Assembly (NCBI GenBank): GCA_035405645.1
Contig: DAONJL010000005.1
Span: 1-64,000, forward strand
From: DAONJL01 sp035405645 [NCBI: bacterium]
GTDB taxonomy: Bacteria; JAGOBX01; DAONJL01
Direction: 5' to 3'
Length of the DNA: 64,000 nt
Shown here piece by piece: positions 52,708 to 62,872 of this stretch. Numbering within the stretch: the first letter of the stretch is position 1; the number at the start of each line of letters is the position of its first letter. A program made the position numbers and the translations under genes. The notes beneath the pieces were generated by a model. That model saw only the letters and a list, made by a program, of their open reading frames with translations. It was not told where the DNA came from and ran no database searches.

Positions 52708-55700
52708 ATGAATTTTGTTAAAAAAGAAAAAATTATTTTTTCTATTATATTAATTTTAATAGCATTACCTTTATTAAGTACACCTATTACATTAACTAAT
52801 CTAAATGTTTATAATGATATAACATTTATTGATTCATCTATTCAGCAGGTGACAGTTGGAACACAATTTTATCTAAAAGCAGAAACAAATGCCCCCACCA
52901 CCCCAACAATTCCACCTGATTTTTTTTATGTTACAATTATTCATACATCTGATTTAACAGATACAATTACAATAAAATTAACACAGGATGCTTATGATAG
53001 CAAAGCATATAAAAGTAGTGTAATAACAATAGTGCCAGAAGGTTCATCTAATAGTTCATTAAATTATATTGGTGTTAAAGCAAATAGTGGTGAATTAATA
53101 AAATTTTTTTATAATGGAATTGAATATGATTCCTTAATAGTCACAATTTCAACTGGACCAATAATGCTAAATAATCTAAATTTTATGGCATCAGATTATT
53201 CTTCAATTTTATCAGGCGCAGTTCCAGCATTTTCAACATTATATATAGAAGCAAATGGAACAGATGGAAATGAATTAACTATTGATACATTGTTAATTCA
53301 TTGCACATCAACACTTGATTTATCAGGTATAAAAATAGAATTACTTGAAACGGGCAATAATACAGGAAAATATCGAGGTTTTATTTATTTAGATGTTTTT
53401 AGTGATACAAATTTGAAGAGAATAAAAGCTTATAATAATGATGATATAATTTACATAAGTTCAGAAGTAAATCAAATCATTAGAAGTGATAGTATTTCAA
53501 TAAAATTAAGTCAACCACCATCCACAATTTTATTAATAAATTTTAAAGAAGAAAATTATACGACAAATATAAATAGAGAAATTTTACCAGATGAAAAATT
53601 ATATATAGAAGCAATTGGCGAAGATAGCAATAACTTAACAATAGATACAATAGGAGTAATAATAGCCAATATAAATCAACAGGATAGTATAATAATAACA
53701 TTAACCGAGACAAATAGTAATTCAGGAAAATTTCGCGGAATAGCAGAATTATCAACAGTAACGAATAATACATTAAATAGATTAAAAGCAAATTTTGGTG
53801 ATACAATTATTGTTTATCCGATATTAAATAATAATATAAGTAATACGATTTTTATAACTGTGCCACACTCTCCTCAAATTATTCAATCTTTAAATTTTAT
53901 GAATTCTTCATATTCACTACCAGCAGGTGAATATACTAATTCATACACAAAATTGTATATTGAATTAACAGCAATTGATTTAAATCAATTTTATCCAGAT
54001 ACAGTTGAAATTAATGTTTCTTCTACTTATGATAATATTGTAATCACATTAACAGAAACAGGGAAAAATACTGGTATTTTTAGAGGTTTTTTAAATTTGA
54101 ATAATTATACATATCAAAAATTAAATACAATAAAAGCATATCAAAATGGTGATACAATAATAATAAATAAGAATAATTATTTTGATACAATAACAATACA
54201 AACAACAGCATCACCAACAAACATAATAGCAATAAATGTAAAAATTGATGAGAATTCAGATATAAACAAAATAACTGAATATGCAATTGATGAATTTGTT
54301 TATGTAGAAGTGATAGTAGAAGATTTAAATCCTTTAACAATAGATATTCTTGAAATGCAAGCATATAGTAGTTCAAATTCAAATGATATAATAAATTTTA
54401 ATTTAACAGAAATATCCAATGATTCAGGAATTTTTCGAGGAAAATTTAAAATAACAACATTATCAAATGATACAGTTGATGAATTAAAAGCAAATTATGG
54501 TGATACAATATATATAGGTAAATTAAGTTCAGCAGATATAAACGATACAATACAAATAAAAGTAACAATACCAAAACCTCCACGAAGTATAAATTTATTG
54601 CAGTTCACAACAACTAACTATCAAAATGAATGGCCTGATTATTTACAGGTTAATATGGGTGATAATATTTATATACGAGCAACAGCAACTGATGAAAATG
54701 AATTAATTAATGATACAGTTGGAGTAATTTTATATACATTAGATACATCAGATACACCAGAATATATATATAATTTGATATTAACAGAGACAGGAAAGCA
54801 TACAGGAATTTATACAGGTTATGTAAAATTAGACCAGGTAAATAAATTACCAGCATTAAATCAAATGAAAACAACGCTTGGTGCAACAATAATTTTATCA
54901 TTTGGTGATACACCATATTTTATCTTATCACCTAATGAATTAAATTATTTAATTCAGAATTGTTATGATACAATACAAACAGTTAAACCAATACCACCGA
55001 CAAAATTTTTAGCTATTCGATTAAAAGATAGTTCGAATTTTTCTGATAATAAATATAGTCCAATAATGTGGACATATGAAGATGATGCGCATAATATAAT
55101 AACAAAATATTTATATGTAGAAATAGAAGCAGATAAAACAACAAGTAGTAATTTGATTGCAGATACAGTAAAAATAATGGTTCAAAGTACAACAGAAAAA
55201 AATGGTGGTGATACAAATATATTTGAGTTAATAGAAACAGGGCTTCATACAGGTATATTTCGAAATGGAGCTAATGATATTCCAATAGTAAATTATGATA
55301 ATGTTGGGCAGGTATTTTTTTCAAATAGATTAGAAATTCGACAGGGCGACTATGTTGAAATTACAGTTTTGGACCCAACCACACTACAACCTTCAGCTAC
55401 GATTCAGCCATTTAGATGGCATACAGCAAATTATTTATCACCAACGGTAATAAAAAGAATTTCAGTTTATCGTGATGCTTCTTATTCTGTTCCAATTACA
55501 AATTCATTATTATCATTTGAACCACCATTTAATACTATTTATTTTGAAGTGGAAGCTTATGACTTTGTTGGTAGTAGCACTATGCCTTATGCAAATGATG
55601 AATTACAGGATACAGTTGAAATAATTTTATCATCGCAATTAGGTTATAATAATCCTGATACTATCTCAATTATACTTCGAGAAACTGCTGTTTCTTCAAA

Positions 55701-58700
55701 TCTTTATAGAAATTATATAATAACACCAAGAGTAATAAATTATGAAAGTTCATTTAGTTATGAACTTGAAACAAGGCGTTCAGATACTATTTATATTTAT
55801 GCTAATGTAAGTGGTGAAAGTGCACCAATTATTTTATTTATAGCAAATTATCGCCAACCAACAGAAATAAGAAAAATTCAGTTTTATACTGATAATACCT
55901 ATTCAAAAATTTTAGATTACGATTTATTATTTGGCGATAATATTTATATTGAAGTAGAAGGTTATGGTTCATCTGAATTATTACAGGATACAATTGAAGT
56001 TGTTTTGTATCGAAATTTATCAGGCACAAATTTTGATGATAGTATAACAGTTTTATTATTAGAAACATCAGTAGGTAGTGAAAAATATAGAATTGCACCA
56101 AATGAAATTGTGCCGCAACTCTATTATTTTACTCGCGATTCAGTTAATTACTTATATGCTACTGCTGGTGATATTATTTCAGTTGCGCCAATAGGTTCTT
56201 ACACTGCATTAAATTATTTTGTTTTTGGTTATCCACAATCACCGACTGAATTATATTCACTTCGTGCTTCACTTTCCTCTTCTTTCTCAGAATATTTATC
56301 TGATAGTTCTTTTATTCCACAAAACACTAATTTGTATATTGAAGTTATTGGTGATGTTGGCAGTAATGCAATTATTGATACATTAAGTTGCAGAGTAATA
56401 AATTTAACAAAAAATCCAAATGAAATCGTTTATTTTACATTAACAGAAACAGGGAAAAGAACAGGTTATTATCATGGCAGTATTTCATTAAGCAATATTT
56501 CAAATCCAACATTAAAATTAATTGGTGTTAATATTGGTGATTGCTTAAAAATTGAAGTTCCTGATTCACAATCTTTGAATGTAAGTTTTTATATTATAGC
56601 AACATCGACGCCAATTCCGATAACATTAACAAATATACTTTTTATGGACCAAACATATACAAATATAATCACATCAAATGTTTCAAGAACAGCAAAATTA
56701 TATGTTGAAATAAATGGGCTTGATGCTTCACAATATTCACAGGACACAATTTCTGTAATATGTAAATCAGAAACAGATACAAATGGTATAATAATTACTT
56801 TACTTGAGACAGGTTTAAACACTGGTAAATTTCGTGGTTTCTTTACTTTATCATCTTATTCTGATGATTTACTTGATTATTTAAAAGTAAATGATTTTGA
56901 TACAGTTACTATTTTGGCTAACAATAGAGATAATTCAGAAACATTAACAGCAACAATAAAAGTAATGCCATCAATTTCTCCAAATGAAATACTTTCAATA
57001 AAATTTAAAAATTTAGATTTTTCAGGTATAATTAGTTCTGAATTACCATTAAATTCTACATTAAATATCGAAGCAACAGCAATTGATTTAAATTCAGCAA
57101 CAGCGGATACAATAATGGTAAATATAGTAAATAAAACAAAACAGGAAACAATTACCTTGATATTATATGAAACAACAAATAGTTCAGGAATTTTTCGTAA
57201 TTCAGCCACATCAGGAAATTTAACTAATCAAAGTTCGAAAATATTAAAAGCAGAATATGGCGATATAATAAATGTATTTTCAAATATAAATCCAAATATT
57301 GTTGATACAGCATATATAACTTATCCTCGAGCACCAATACAATTAAATAATATTCAATTTATGAACAGTAATTATACAGAAAAATCAGGTTTATATGTTC
57401 CCCCAGAAGCAACATTATATATTGAAGCAAATGGTATTGATGCTAATTCATTAACAATTGATACTGTTCTTTGTTTAGTCTCATCATCAAAAGACACTTC
57501 AGGCATATTGGTAACATTAATCGAAACCGATAAAAATACAGGAAAATATTATAATACAGTTACATTAAAGAATTTTAGTGATACAACAACACGATATATA
57601 AAAGCCACATCAACAGATGATATAATATATGTGCAAACAATTTCACCATATCAAATTTTTACAGATACAGTAATAATAAAATCTTCAACGACGCCTGATG
57701 AAATAATTAATATTATGTTTAAAGAGGCAAATTATATAAGTGAATTACAAAGAGAAGTTTTACCAGACGAGACAATATATATTGAAGCATTAGCAATAGA
57801 TAAAAACCCAAATACAATTGATACAATATTAGTTAATATTTCAAATAGTCAATTAGGTGAAACAATTTTTGTTACTTTATTTGAGATTAATAATAACAGT
57901 TTTTTATTCAGGGGAAATTTTAAATTAAGTGAAACAGCGACAAATCAAACACAATTAAATTTAAAAGCAAGATATGGTGATACAATAATTGCTCAAATAT
58001 ATAATCAGCCAGCAAAGTATTCAATATTATTTGTTACATATTCGCGTCCACCTATTTTATTAAATAATTTTCAATTTACAAAATCAAATTATAATGAATT
58101 ATTAGGCGAAGAGATATCAGTGAATACAAATTTATATATAGAAGCAAATGGATTAGATGGTAATCCTTTGTTAAAAGATGAAATAAGTTGCACAGTTATT
58201 TCAAGCAGTGTAAATGAACCAATGATAATAAAACTAATTGAAACAGGTGAAAATACAGGAAAATATCGAGGTTCTTTTACTATCAGAACTTTTAGTGATT
58301 TTTCAAATAATATAATTAAAGCAATTAGTAATGATACAATAATAATTTCAGTGATGATAAACTCTATTATTTATTATGATAGTGTGAATGTTGTAAGTTA
58401 TATAGGAGAAAAAGATGAGAATATTTTAAGTTTATATTTTAAAACAAATAATTATCAGCAAAGATTACAAACAGAAATTTTACCTGATGCTGAATTATTT
58501 ATTGAATTAAGTAAAATAGATGAGAATCAAAATAATATTGATTCAATTATTGTTTATCTGATAAATAATAGAATACCATCAACAAATCCATCTTGTTCAA
58601 TACCAATTACATTATATGAAACATTACAAAATTCAGGTATATTTAGAAATAATGCATTTTTAGGGGAATTAACAAATATCACATTAAAAACATTATCAGC

Positions 58701-60615
58701 AAGATATGGCGATAGTATAACAGTATATTGTCGTGGCTGGGCTGATACAATTTTTATTACCACACCAAAACCACCAACATTAATAACAAATATAAATTTT
58801 ATGAAATCAGATTTTTCAAGTATTTTGCCTGATAATGAAATAATTACAAACTCAATTTTAAATGTAGAAGTAAATGGTAGTGATGGGAATTCATTAACAA
58901 TTGATACCATTATTTGTTATGCTTTTTCAACTTATGTTCTAGAAAATGAAGCGATTTCAATAATATTAACAGAAACAAATAAAAATACAGGAAAATATCG
59001 AGGTTCTTTTCGATTTGCTGATTTTACTAATGATAATTTAGATTATATAAAAGCAGTTGAAACAAATGATACAATTGTAATTTTTGTTTATTATAATGGT
59101 TTTAATAAATTATATGATTCAATAGTAATTCGTTCGACAACATTATCAGTCAATGAATTAAGTTATACAGATACAGAAACAAAAACAATAAATCAAAGAA
59201 CAATTAAATTCAGTGGTATAATAGGCGATACAATAAATAAGAATGGTTTATATATTTATAATTCTGAATTAAATGATACTATTTTTATTGATACTTTTAT
59301 AACAAATATTAATTTTACATATTCTATAACATTTAATACAGATGGTTATAAAAAAGTAGTATTTATCGGGACGACAGAAAATAATTTATTACCACATACA
59401 ATACGAATGCTTGAATTTAATATTGATAAAACACCACCAATATTAAATATAATAAAACCATTAACAGGAGAATATATTAATCAAAATATAATAGAGATAG
59501 AAGGTAGAGTGAATCATCAAACAAAATCTGATACAGTAAAGATAAATTGTTTATCGAATGAATATTATGTAAAATTAGATGAAATAGATACTTACAATTT
59601 TTCATGTTCATTTCCAATTAGTGGTTTAAATAATAATGATACCATCAAATTATTAATTACAGCAATTGATTTTGTTGGTAATACCACTGCAAAAGAAATA
59701 ATATTAATTTATAAAACAGAAGTAGTTTCAAATATTAGTGTAGATAAACCACAAATTATTAATATATCAAAAGATAGTGAAATAATAAATATACGATTAA
59801 ATACATTAGAAAATAAAGTTCCAGACACAACACAAATAATTATAGAAAATAATAATGGCAATAATATAATACTTTCAATACAATTTGCAGATACAGCAAA
59901 TCCATTGCTATTGGTAATAAATGATATAAAGATAATAGAAGAAAAAATAAAAGAAACAATAGATGCAATAGAATCAGTAAAAAAATATGGTTCAGAAGAA
60001 TATTATAATGCTGGCTTACAAACTGTTCGAGAATATAAAATATATCGGAATGGTGTTTTAATAGAAGATACAAATATTTTTTCGGAAATTTATTTAACCT
60101 TTGAAGTGCCACAAATATTTAGAGTAAACAAAAATTATACAATTTATACATTTAATGAAACAGCAAAATTATGGGAACCATTACCAGCAAGTAGAATAAT
60201 AAGAAATGATGCAGAAAATAAAATCACAGCAAAATTAGAACATTTTTCAATCTATGGAATTTTCCTTGCAGCAGAACAGGTTTCAAATAATTTAACAAAT
60301 GTAATTGTTTTTCCAAATCCATTTATACCTTATGATGGTAATCCACAAACAGGCAGCGAATTTAGAGGTAATTATACAGACCCAACAAATATGACAGGCA
60401 TACATATTAAGAATTTAACAGGTAATAATGAAATAAATATTTATAATTTGAATGGTGAGTTAATAAGAAAATATGAAACAGATATGAATACAGCAAGAAT
60501 AATATGGGACGGAAAAAATCAGGATGGTGAAAATGTTTCAAGTGGATTATATTTAATTGTAATAAAAAATAATAATGGCGAAAAAGTTATTAAAAAGGTA
60601 ACTATAATCAGATAA
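52708..60615 (+). CDS. Giant secreted repeat protein with FlgD-like C-terminal domain
   Basis: 2635 residues. Signal peptide at the start (FSIILILIALPLLSTPI). Residues about 150-2145 hold sixteen clear repeats of roughly 95-125 residues, with a degenerate one before them. A repeat opens with INFM..(D/N)Y, then LYIEA.G.D.N.LTIDT, then I.L.ETG.NTGKYRG, then LKA..GDTI.V. Two repeat types mostly alternate. After the repeats come Ig-like domains (about 2150-2400, with FNIDKTPPILNI and ITAIDFVGNTTA), a linker, and a C-terminal domain (NVIVFPNPFIPYDGNP ... INIYNLNGELIRKYE ... GENVSSGLYLIVIKN) of the FlgD-Ig / type IX sorting-domain kind. It is probably an extracellular fibre or adhesin. A PorV-like gene follows after one base. 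Confidence 0.9.
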   Translation: MNFVKKEKIIFSIILILIALPLLSTPITLTNLNVYNDITFIDSSIQQVTVGTQFYLKAETNAPTTPTIPPDFFYVTIIHTSDLTDTITIKLTQDAYDSKAYKSSVITIVPEGSSNSSLNYIGVKANSGELIKFFYNGIEYDSLIVTISTGPIMLNNLNFMASDYSSILSGAVPAFSTLYIEANGTDGNELTIDTLLIHCTSTLDLSGIKIELLETGNNTGKYRGFIYLDVFSDTNLKRIKAYNNDDIIYISSEVNQIIRSDSISIKLSQPPSTILLINFKEENYTTNINREILPDEKLYIEAIGEDSNNLTIDTIGVIIANINQQDSIIITLTETNSNSGKFRGIAELSTVTNNTLNRLKANFGDTIIVYPILNNNISNTIFITVPHSPQIIQSLNFMNSSYSLPAGEYTNSYTKLYIELTAIDLNQFYPDTVEINVSSTYDNIVITLTETGKNTGIFRGFLNLNNYTYQKLNTIKAYQNGDTIIINKNNYFDTITIQTTASPTNIIAINVKIDENSDINKITEYAIDEFVYVEVIVEDLNPLTIDILEMQAYSSSNSNDIINFNLTEISNDSGIFRGKFKITTLSNDTVDELKANYGDTIYIGKLSSADINDTIQIKVTIPKPPRSINLLQFTTTNYQNEWPDYLQVNMGDNIYIRATATDENELINDTVGVILYTLDTSDTPEYIYNLILTETGKHTGIYTGYVKLDQVNKLPALNQMKTTLGATIILSFGDTPYFILSPNELNYLIQNCYDTIQTVKPIPPTKFLAIRLKDSSNFSDNKYSPIMWTYEDDAHNIITKYLYVEIEADKTTSSNLIADTVKIMVQSTTEKNGGDTNIFELIETGLHTGIFRNGANDIPIVNYDNVGQVFFSNRLEIRQGDYVEITVLDPTTLQPSATIQPFRWHTANYLSPTVIKRISVYRDASYSVPITNSLLSFEPPFNTIYFEVEAYDFVGSSTMPYANDELQDTVEIILSSQLGYNNPDTISIILRETAVSSNLYRNYIITPRVINYESSFSYELETRRSDTIYIYANVSGESAPIILFIANYRQPTEIRKIQFYTDNTYSKILDYDLLFGDNIYIEVEGYGSSELLQDTIEVVLYRNLSGTNFDDSITVLLLETSVGSEKYRIAPNEIVPQLYYFTRDSVNYLYATAGDIISVAPIGSYTALNYFVFGYPQSPTELYSLRASLSSSFSEYLSDSSFIPQNTNLYIEVIGDVGSNAIIDTLSCRVINLTKNPNEIVYFTLTETGKRTGYYHGSISLSNISNPTLKLIGVNIGDCLKIEVPDSQSLNVSFYIIATSTPIPITLTNILFMDQTYTNIITSNVSRTAKLYVEINGLDASQYSQDTISVICKSETDTNGIIITLLETGLNTGKFRGFFTLSSYSDDLLDYLKVNDFDTVTILANNRDNSETLTATIKVMPSISPNEILSIKFKNLDFSGIISSELPLNSTLNIEATAIDLNSATADTIMVNIVNKTKQETITLILYETTNSSGIFRNSATSGNLTNQSSKILKAEYGDIINVFSNINPNIVDTAYITYPRAPIQLNNIQFMNSNYTEKSGLYVPPEATLYIEANGIDANSLTIDTVLCLVSSSKDTSGILVTLIETDKNTGKYYNTVTLKNFSDTTTRYIKATSTDDIIYVQTISPYQIFTDTVIIKSSTTPDEIINIMFKEANYISELQREVLPDETIYIEALAIDKNPNTIDTILVNISNSQLGETIFVTLFEINNNSFLFRGNFKLSETATNQTQLNLKARYGDTIIAQIYNQPAKYSILFVTYSRPPILLNNFQFTKSNYNELLGEEISVNTNLYIEANGLDGNPLLKDEISCTVISSSVNEPMIIKLIETGENTGKYRGSFTIRTFSDFSNNIIKAISNDTIIISVMINSIIYYDSVNVVSYIGEKDENILSLYFKTNNYQQRLQTEILPDAELFIELSKIDENQNNIDSIIVYLINNRIPSTNPSCSIPITLYETLQNSGIFRNNAFLGELTNITLKTLSARYGDSITVYCRGWADTIFITTPKPPTLITNINFMKSDFSSILPDNEIITNSILNVEVNGSDGNSLTIDTIICYAFSTYVLENEAISIILTETNKNTGKYRGSFRFADFTNDNLDYIKAVETNDTIVIFVYYNGFNKLYDSIVIRSTTLSVNELSYTDTETKTINQRTIKFSGIIGDTINKNGLYIYNSELNDTIFIDTFITNINFTYSITFNTDGYKKVVFIGTTENNLLPHTIRMLEFNIDKTPPILNIIKPLTGEYINQNIIEIEGRVNHQTKSDTVKINCLSNEYYVKLDEIDTYNFSCSFPISGLNNNDTIKLLITAIDFVGNTTAKEIILIYKTEVVSNISVDKPQIINISKDSEIINIRLNTLENKVPDTTQIIIENNNGNNIILSIQFADTANPLLLVINDIKIIEEKIKETIDAIESVKKYGSEEYYNAGLQTVREYKIYRNGVLIEDTNIFSEIYLTFEVPQIFRVNKNYTIYTFNETAKLWEPLPASRIIRNDAENKITAKLEHFSIYGIFLAAEQVSNNLTNVIVFPNPFIPYDGNPQTGSEFRGNYTDPTNMTGIHIKNLTGNNEINIYNLNGELIRKYETDMNTARIIWDGKNQDGENVSSGLYLIVIKNNNGEKVIKKVTIIR
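53164..59140 (+). repeat. About sixteen tandem protein repeats (two alternating types)
   Basis: Type A copies read like FM.SDYSSIL...LYIEANG.DGN.LTIDT...ETG.NTGKYRG and end with a divergent ...NDDIIYI. Type B copies read like INFKE.NY...REILPDE.LYIEA...D.N..TIDTI.V...ET.N.SG.FR and end with ...GDTI. The order A-B-A-B holds for the first four copies (53.2-54.5 kb) and for the last seven (56.6-59.1 kb); the middle five (54.6-56.6 kb) are longer and diverged. Repeats are similar at the protein level, not identical at the DNA level, so recent slippage is not the source. Confidence 0.85.
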
Positions 60616-60616
60616 A

Positions 60617-61582
60617 ATGAAAAATAAAATTATTATAGGTATTATTTTTATTTTGTTTTTAGTAAATACAGGTTTTACAAAAACAACAAAATCGTATAGT
60701 GACATAATAGCAGGAATTCCAGCAACACCGTTCGCAGCCGCATTAGCAGGTGCGCATACTGCGTTTGCAAATGATATAAATAGTTTATATCTTAATCCTT
60801 CTGCAATTGCTGGAATAGAACATTCTGGTATTATTTTTGCCAATTCCAAATTATATGAAGGAATTTATTTGAATTATTTTGGTTTTGTGTATAATAAGAT
60901 AAAAATATTAAATGAAAATATTTCTATTGGCTTAGATTTTACTTTGTTAAATACCGATGAAATAGAACGAACATATATAATAAATAATAATGGTTTAGCA
61001 AATCCAGCAGCAGGTGGTTATTATAAAAATACAGATAAAATGCTTGGATTGTATTATGCAGGAATAATAGAAAATTTTAAGTTTGGATTAGGAGTAAAAT
61101 ATTTGAATTCAAAATTAGCAGATAAAACAGCAGATGCAGTGCGTGGGGTTGTTGCCTTACAAAAATCTTTTTTAGATGAAAAATTATGGTGGGGTGTTGT
61201 AGTTAAAAATTTTGGTGGAAAATTGACCTATGTTTCAAAAGCAGAAGAAGCAAGCACTCGGTTTATTTCAGGTTTTGGTTATAAACATAATTTTAAAATA
61301 TCAGAATTAAAAATAGAAGTAGATGCAGAATATATAAAATCAGATAAAATTAATTATTATGGAAGTATTGATTTTATGCCACTACCTGTTTTTAATTTAC
61401 GAGTAGGTTATGATTCAAAAAATGATGCAAATAAAAATAATTTTAATTTGGGATGTGGAATTAATTTTCTCTCTAATAAAAATAAAATTTTAGTTTTTGA
61501 TTATGCATTTATACCAAATAGTGATTTAGGCAATTCTCATCGTTTTGCTTTAACATTTAATTGGGGCTATAAAAAAGAATAA
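60617..61582 (+). CDS. PorV/PorQ-like outer-membrane beta-barrel protein
   Basis: 321 residues with a signal peptide (IIIGIIFILFLVNTGFTK). The first mature segment, GIPATPFAAALAGAHTAFANDINSLYLNPSAIAGI, is the conserved opening of the PorV/PorQ (UPF0164) family. Alternating hydrophobic strands follow to a C-terminal strand ending in HRFALTFNWGYKK. In Bacteroidetes PorV shuttles type IX cargo with C-terminal domains to the cell surface. The preceding gene's product ends in such a domain and stops one base before this ATG (TAAAATG), so the two are very likely a functional pair; that is inference. Confidence 0.8.
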   Translation: MKNKIIIGIIFILFLVNTGFTKTTKSYSDIIAGIPATPFAAALAGAHTAFANDINSLYLNPSAIAGIEHSGIIFANSKLYEGIYLNYFGFVYNKIKILNENISIGLDFTLLNTDEIERTYIINNNGLANPAAGGYYKNTDKMLGLYYAGIIENFKFGLGVKYLNSKLADKTADAVRGVVALQKSFLDEKLWWGVVVKNFGGKLTYVSKAEEASTRFISGFGYKHNFKISELKIEVDAEYIKSDKINYYGSIDFMPLPVFNLRVGYDSKNDANKNNFNLGCGINFLSNKNKILVFDYAFIPNSDLGNSHRFALTFNWGYKKE

Positions 61583-61615
61583 ACATACTAATTATAAATA
61601 ATTAATGCAATAAAA

Positions 61616-62866
61616 TTATAATGAGAAATAATTTTCTAAATCAATTTCAATTATTTCTTTTTCTTCACCAGTTTTTAAATTTTTTATTTTGAATTTTTTA
61701 GAATTTATTTCATCATCACCAATAACAATAACAAAATCAAAATCTAATTTATCTGCTGTTCTTAATTGTGCTTTTAAACTTTTATCTAAAAAATTTATCT
61801 CAACAGAGTAATTATTTATTTTTCTAATTTTTTCTGCTATTTGTAAAGCATAATCATGAGCATTATAATTATATGTTGCAATAAAAATTTTTTTTTGGTT
61901 TGATTTAATTTCTAAATTTTGACTTGATAACAATAATCTTTCAAGACCAGCCGCAAAACCAATTGCAGGTTCTTTTTCACCACCAAGAATTTCAATTAAA
62001 TCATTATATCTTCCACCAGCAAGCACGGCATTTTGCGCACCTAAATTTTTATTTATAAATTCAAAAGTAGTATGAGTATAATAATCAAGGCCACGAACTA
62101 AAAATGGATTTATTAAATATTTTATATTAAAATTATTTAAAATTTTTAACACATTTTCAAAATGTGATTTACAATCATTACAAATATGTTGATTAATTTT
62201 TGGAGCATTATTTTTAATGGCAATACATTTTTCTTCTTTGCAATCAAGTAAGCGTAAAGGATTTTTTTGTAATCTAATTTTACAGTTTTCACATATATTT
62301 TCTTTTTGTTGTTCATAATAATTTATAAGAACTTTTAAATATTCTTTTCGACAGGTGTTACAACCAATTGAATTTATATGTAATTCAATATTATATAAAT
62401 TTAATGAAAGTAAAAAATTATTTGCTAACATAATAATTTCAGCATCAGAATAAGGGGAATGAGAACCAATAACTTCACAGCCAAGTTGATAAAATTGGCG
62501 AAGCCTACCTTTTTGTGGTCGTTCGTGTCTAAACATAGGACCAATATAAAAAAATTTTTTTATTCCACTTAAATTATGTGAAAGATTATTTTCAATATAG
62601 GCACGAATAATACCAGCAGTATTTTCAGGTCTTAATGCAATTTGTTTTTCTTTTGAAGAATTAAAAATATACATTTCTTTTTCAACTATATCAGTTCCAG
62701 ATCCAAGTGTTCTATTAAATAATTCAACATATTCCATAATAGGTGTAATCATTTCCTGAAAATTATATTTAGCAACAATTGTTTTAAATTTTTCAATAAT
62801 ATAATTAAAAAGAATAATATCGTTATTGAAATAATCTAAAAAACCTTGAACTTTTTTAATATTCAT
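61616..62866 (-). CDS. hisS: Histidyl-tRNA synthetase
   Basis: 416 residues. Class II motifs are present: motif 1 region EMITPIMEYVELF, TLGSGTDIVEKEMY, RPENTAGIIRAYI, motif 2 FRHERPQKGRLRQFYQLGCE, the histidine-binding LVRGLDYYTHTTFEF and AGGRYNDLIEILGG, and motif 3 AIGFAAGLERLL. An insertion with NSIGCNTCRKEY, ENICENCKIR, LLDCKEEKC and CNDCKSHF is the common bacterial Cys-rich version. The C-terminal anticodon domain ends the protein. It lies six bases after the corA-like gene, in the same operon. Confidence 0.97.
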   Translation of the reverse strand: MNIKKVQGFLDYFNNDIILFNYIIEKFKTIVAKYNFQEMITPIMEYVELFNRTLGSGTDIVEKEMYIFNSSKEKQIALRPENTAGIIRAYIENNLSHNLSGIKKFFYIGPMFRHERPQKGRLRQFYQLGCEVIGSHSPYSDAEIIMLANNFLLSLNLYNIELHINSIGCNTCRKEYLKVLINYYEQQKENICENCKIRLQKNPLRLLDCKEEKCIAIKNNAPKINQHICNDCKSHFENVLKILNNFNIKYLINPFLVRGLDYYTHTTFEFINKNLGAQNAVLAGGRYNDLIEILGGEKEPAIGFAAGLERLLLSSQNLEIKSNQKKIFIATYNYNAHDYALQIAEKIRKINNYSVEINFLDKSLKAQLRTADKLDFDFVIVIGDDEINSKKFKIKNLKTGEEKEIIEIDLENYFSL

Positions 62867-62872
62867 AATAAA

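Noticed and set aside
53164-59140. Regular repeats over 6 kb taken as a possible CRISPR or satellite array
   Set aside because: The period is about 290-370 bases, lies in frame in one long gene, and is conserved as protein (LTIDT, ETG.NTGKYRG) rather than as identical DNA.
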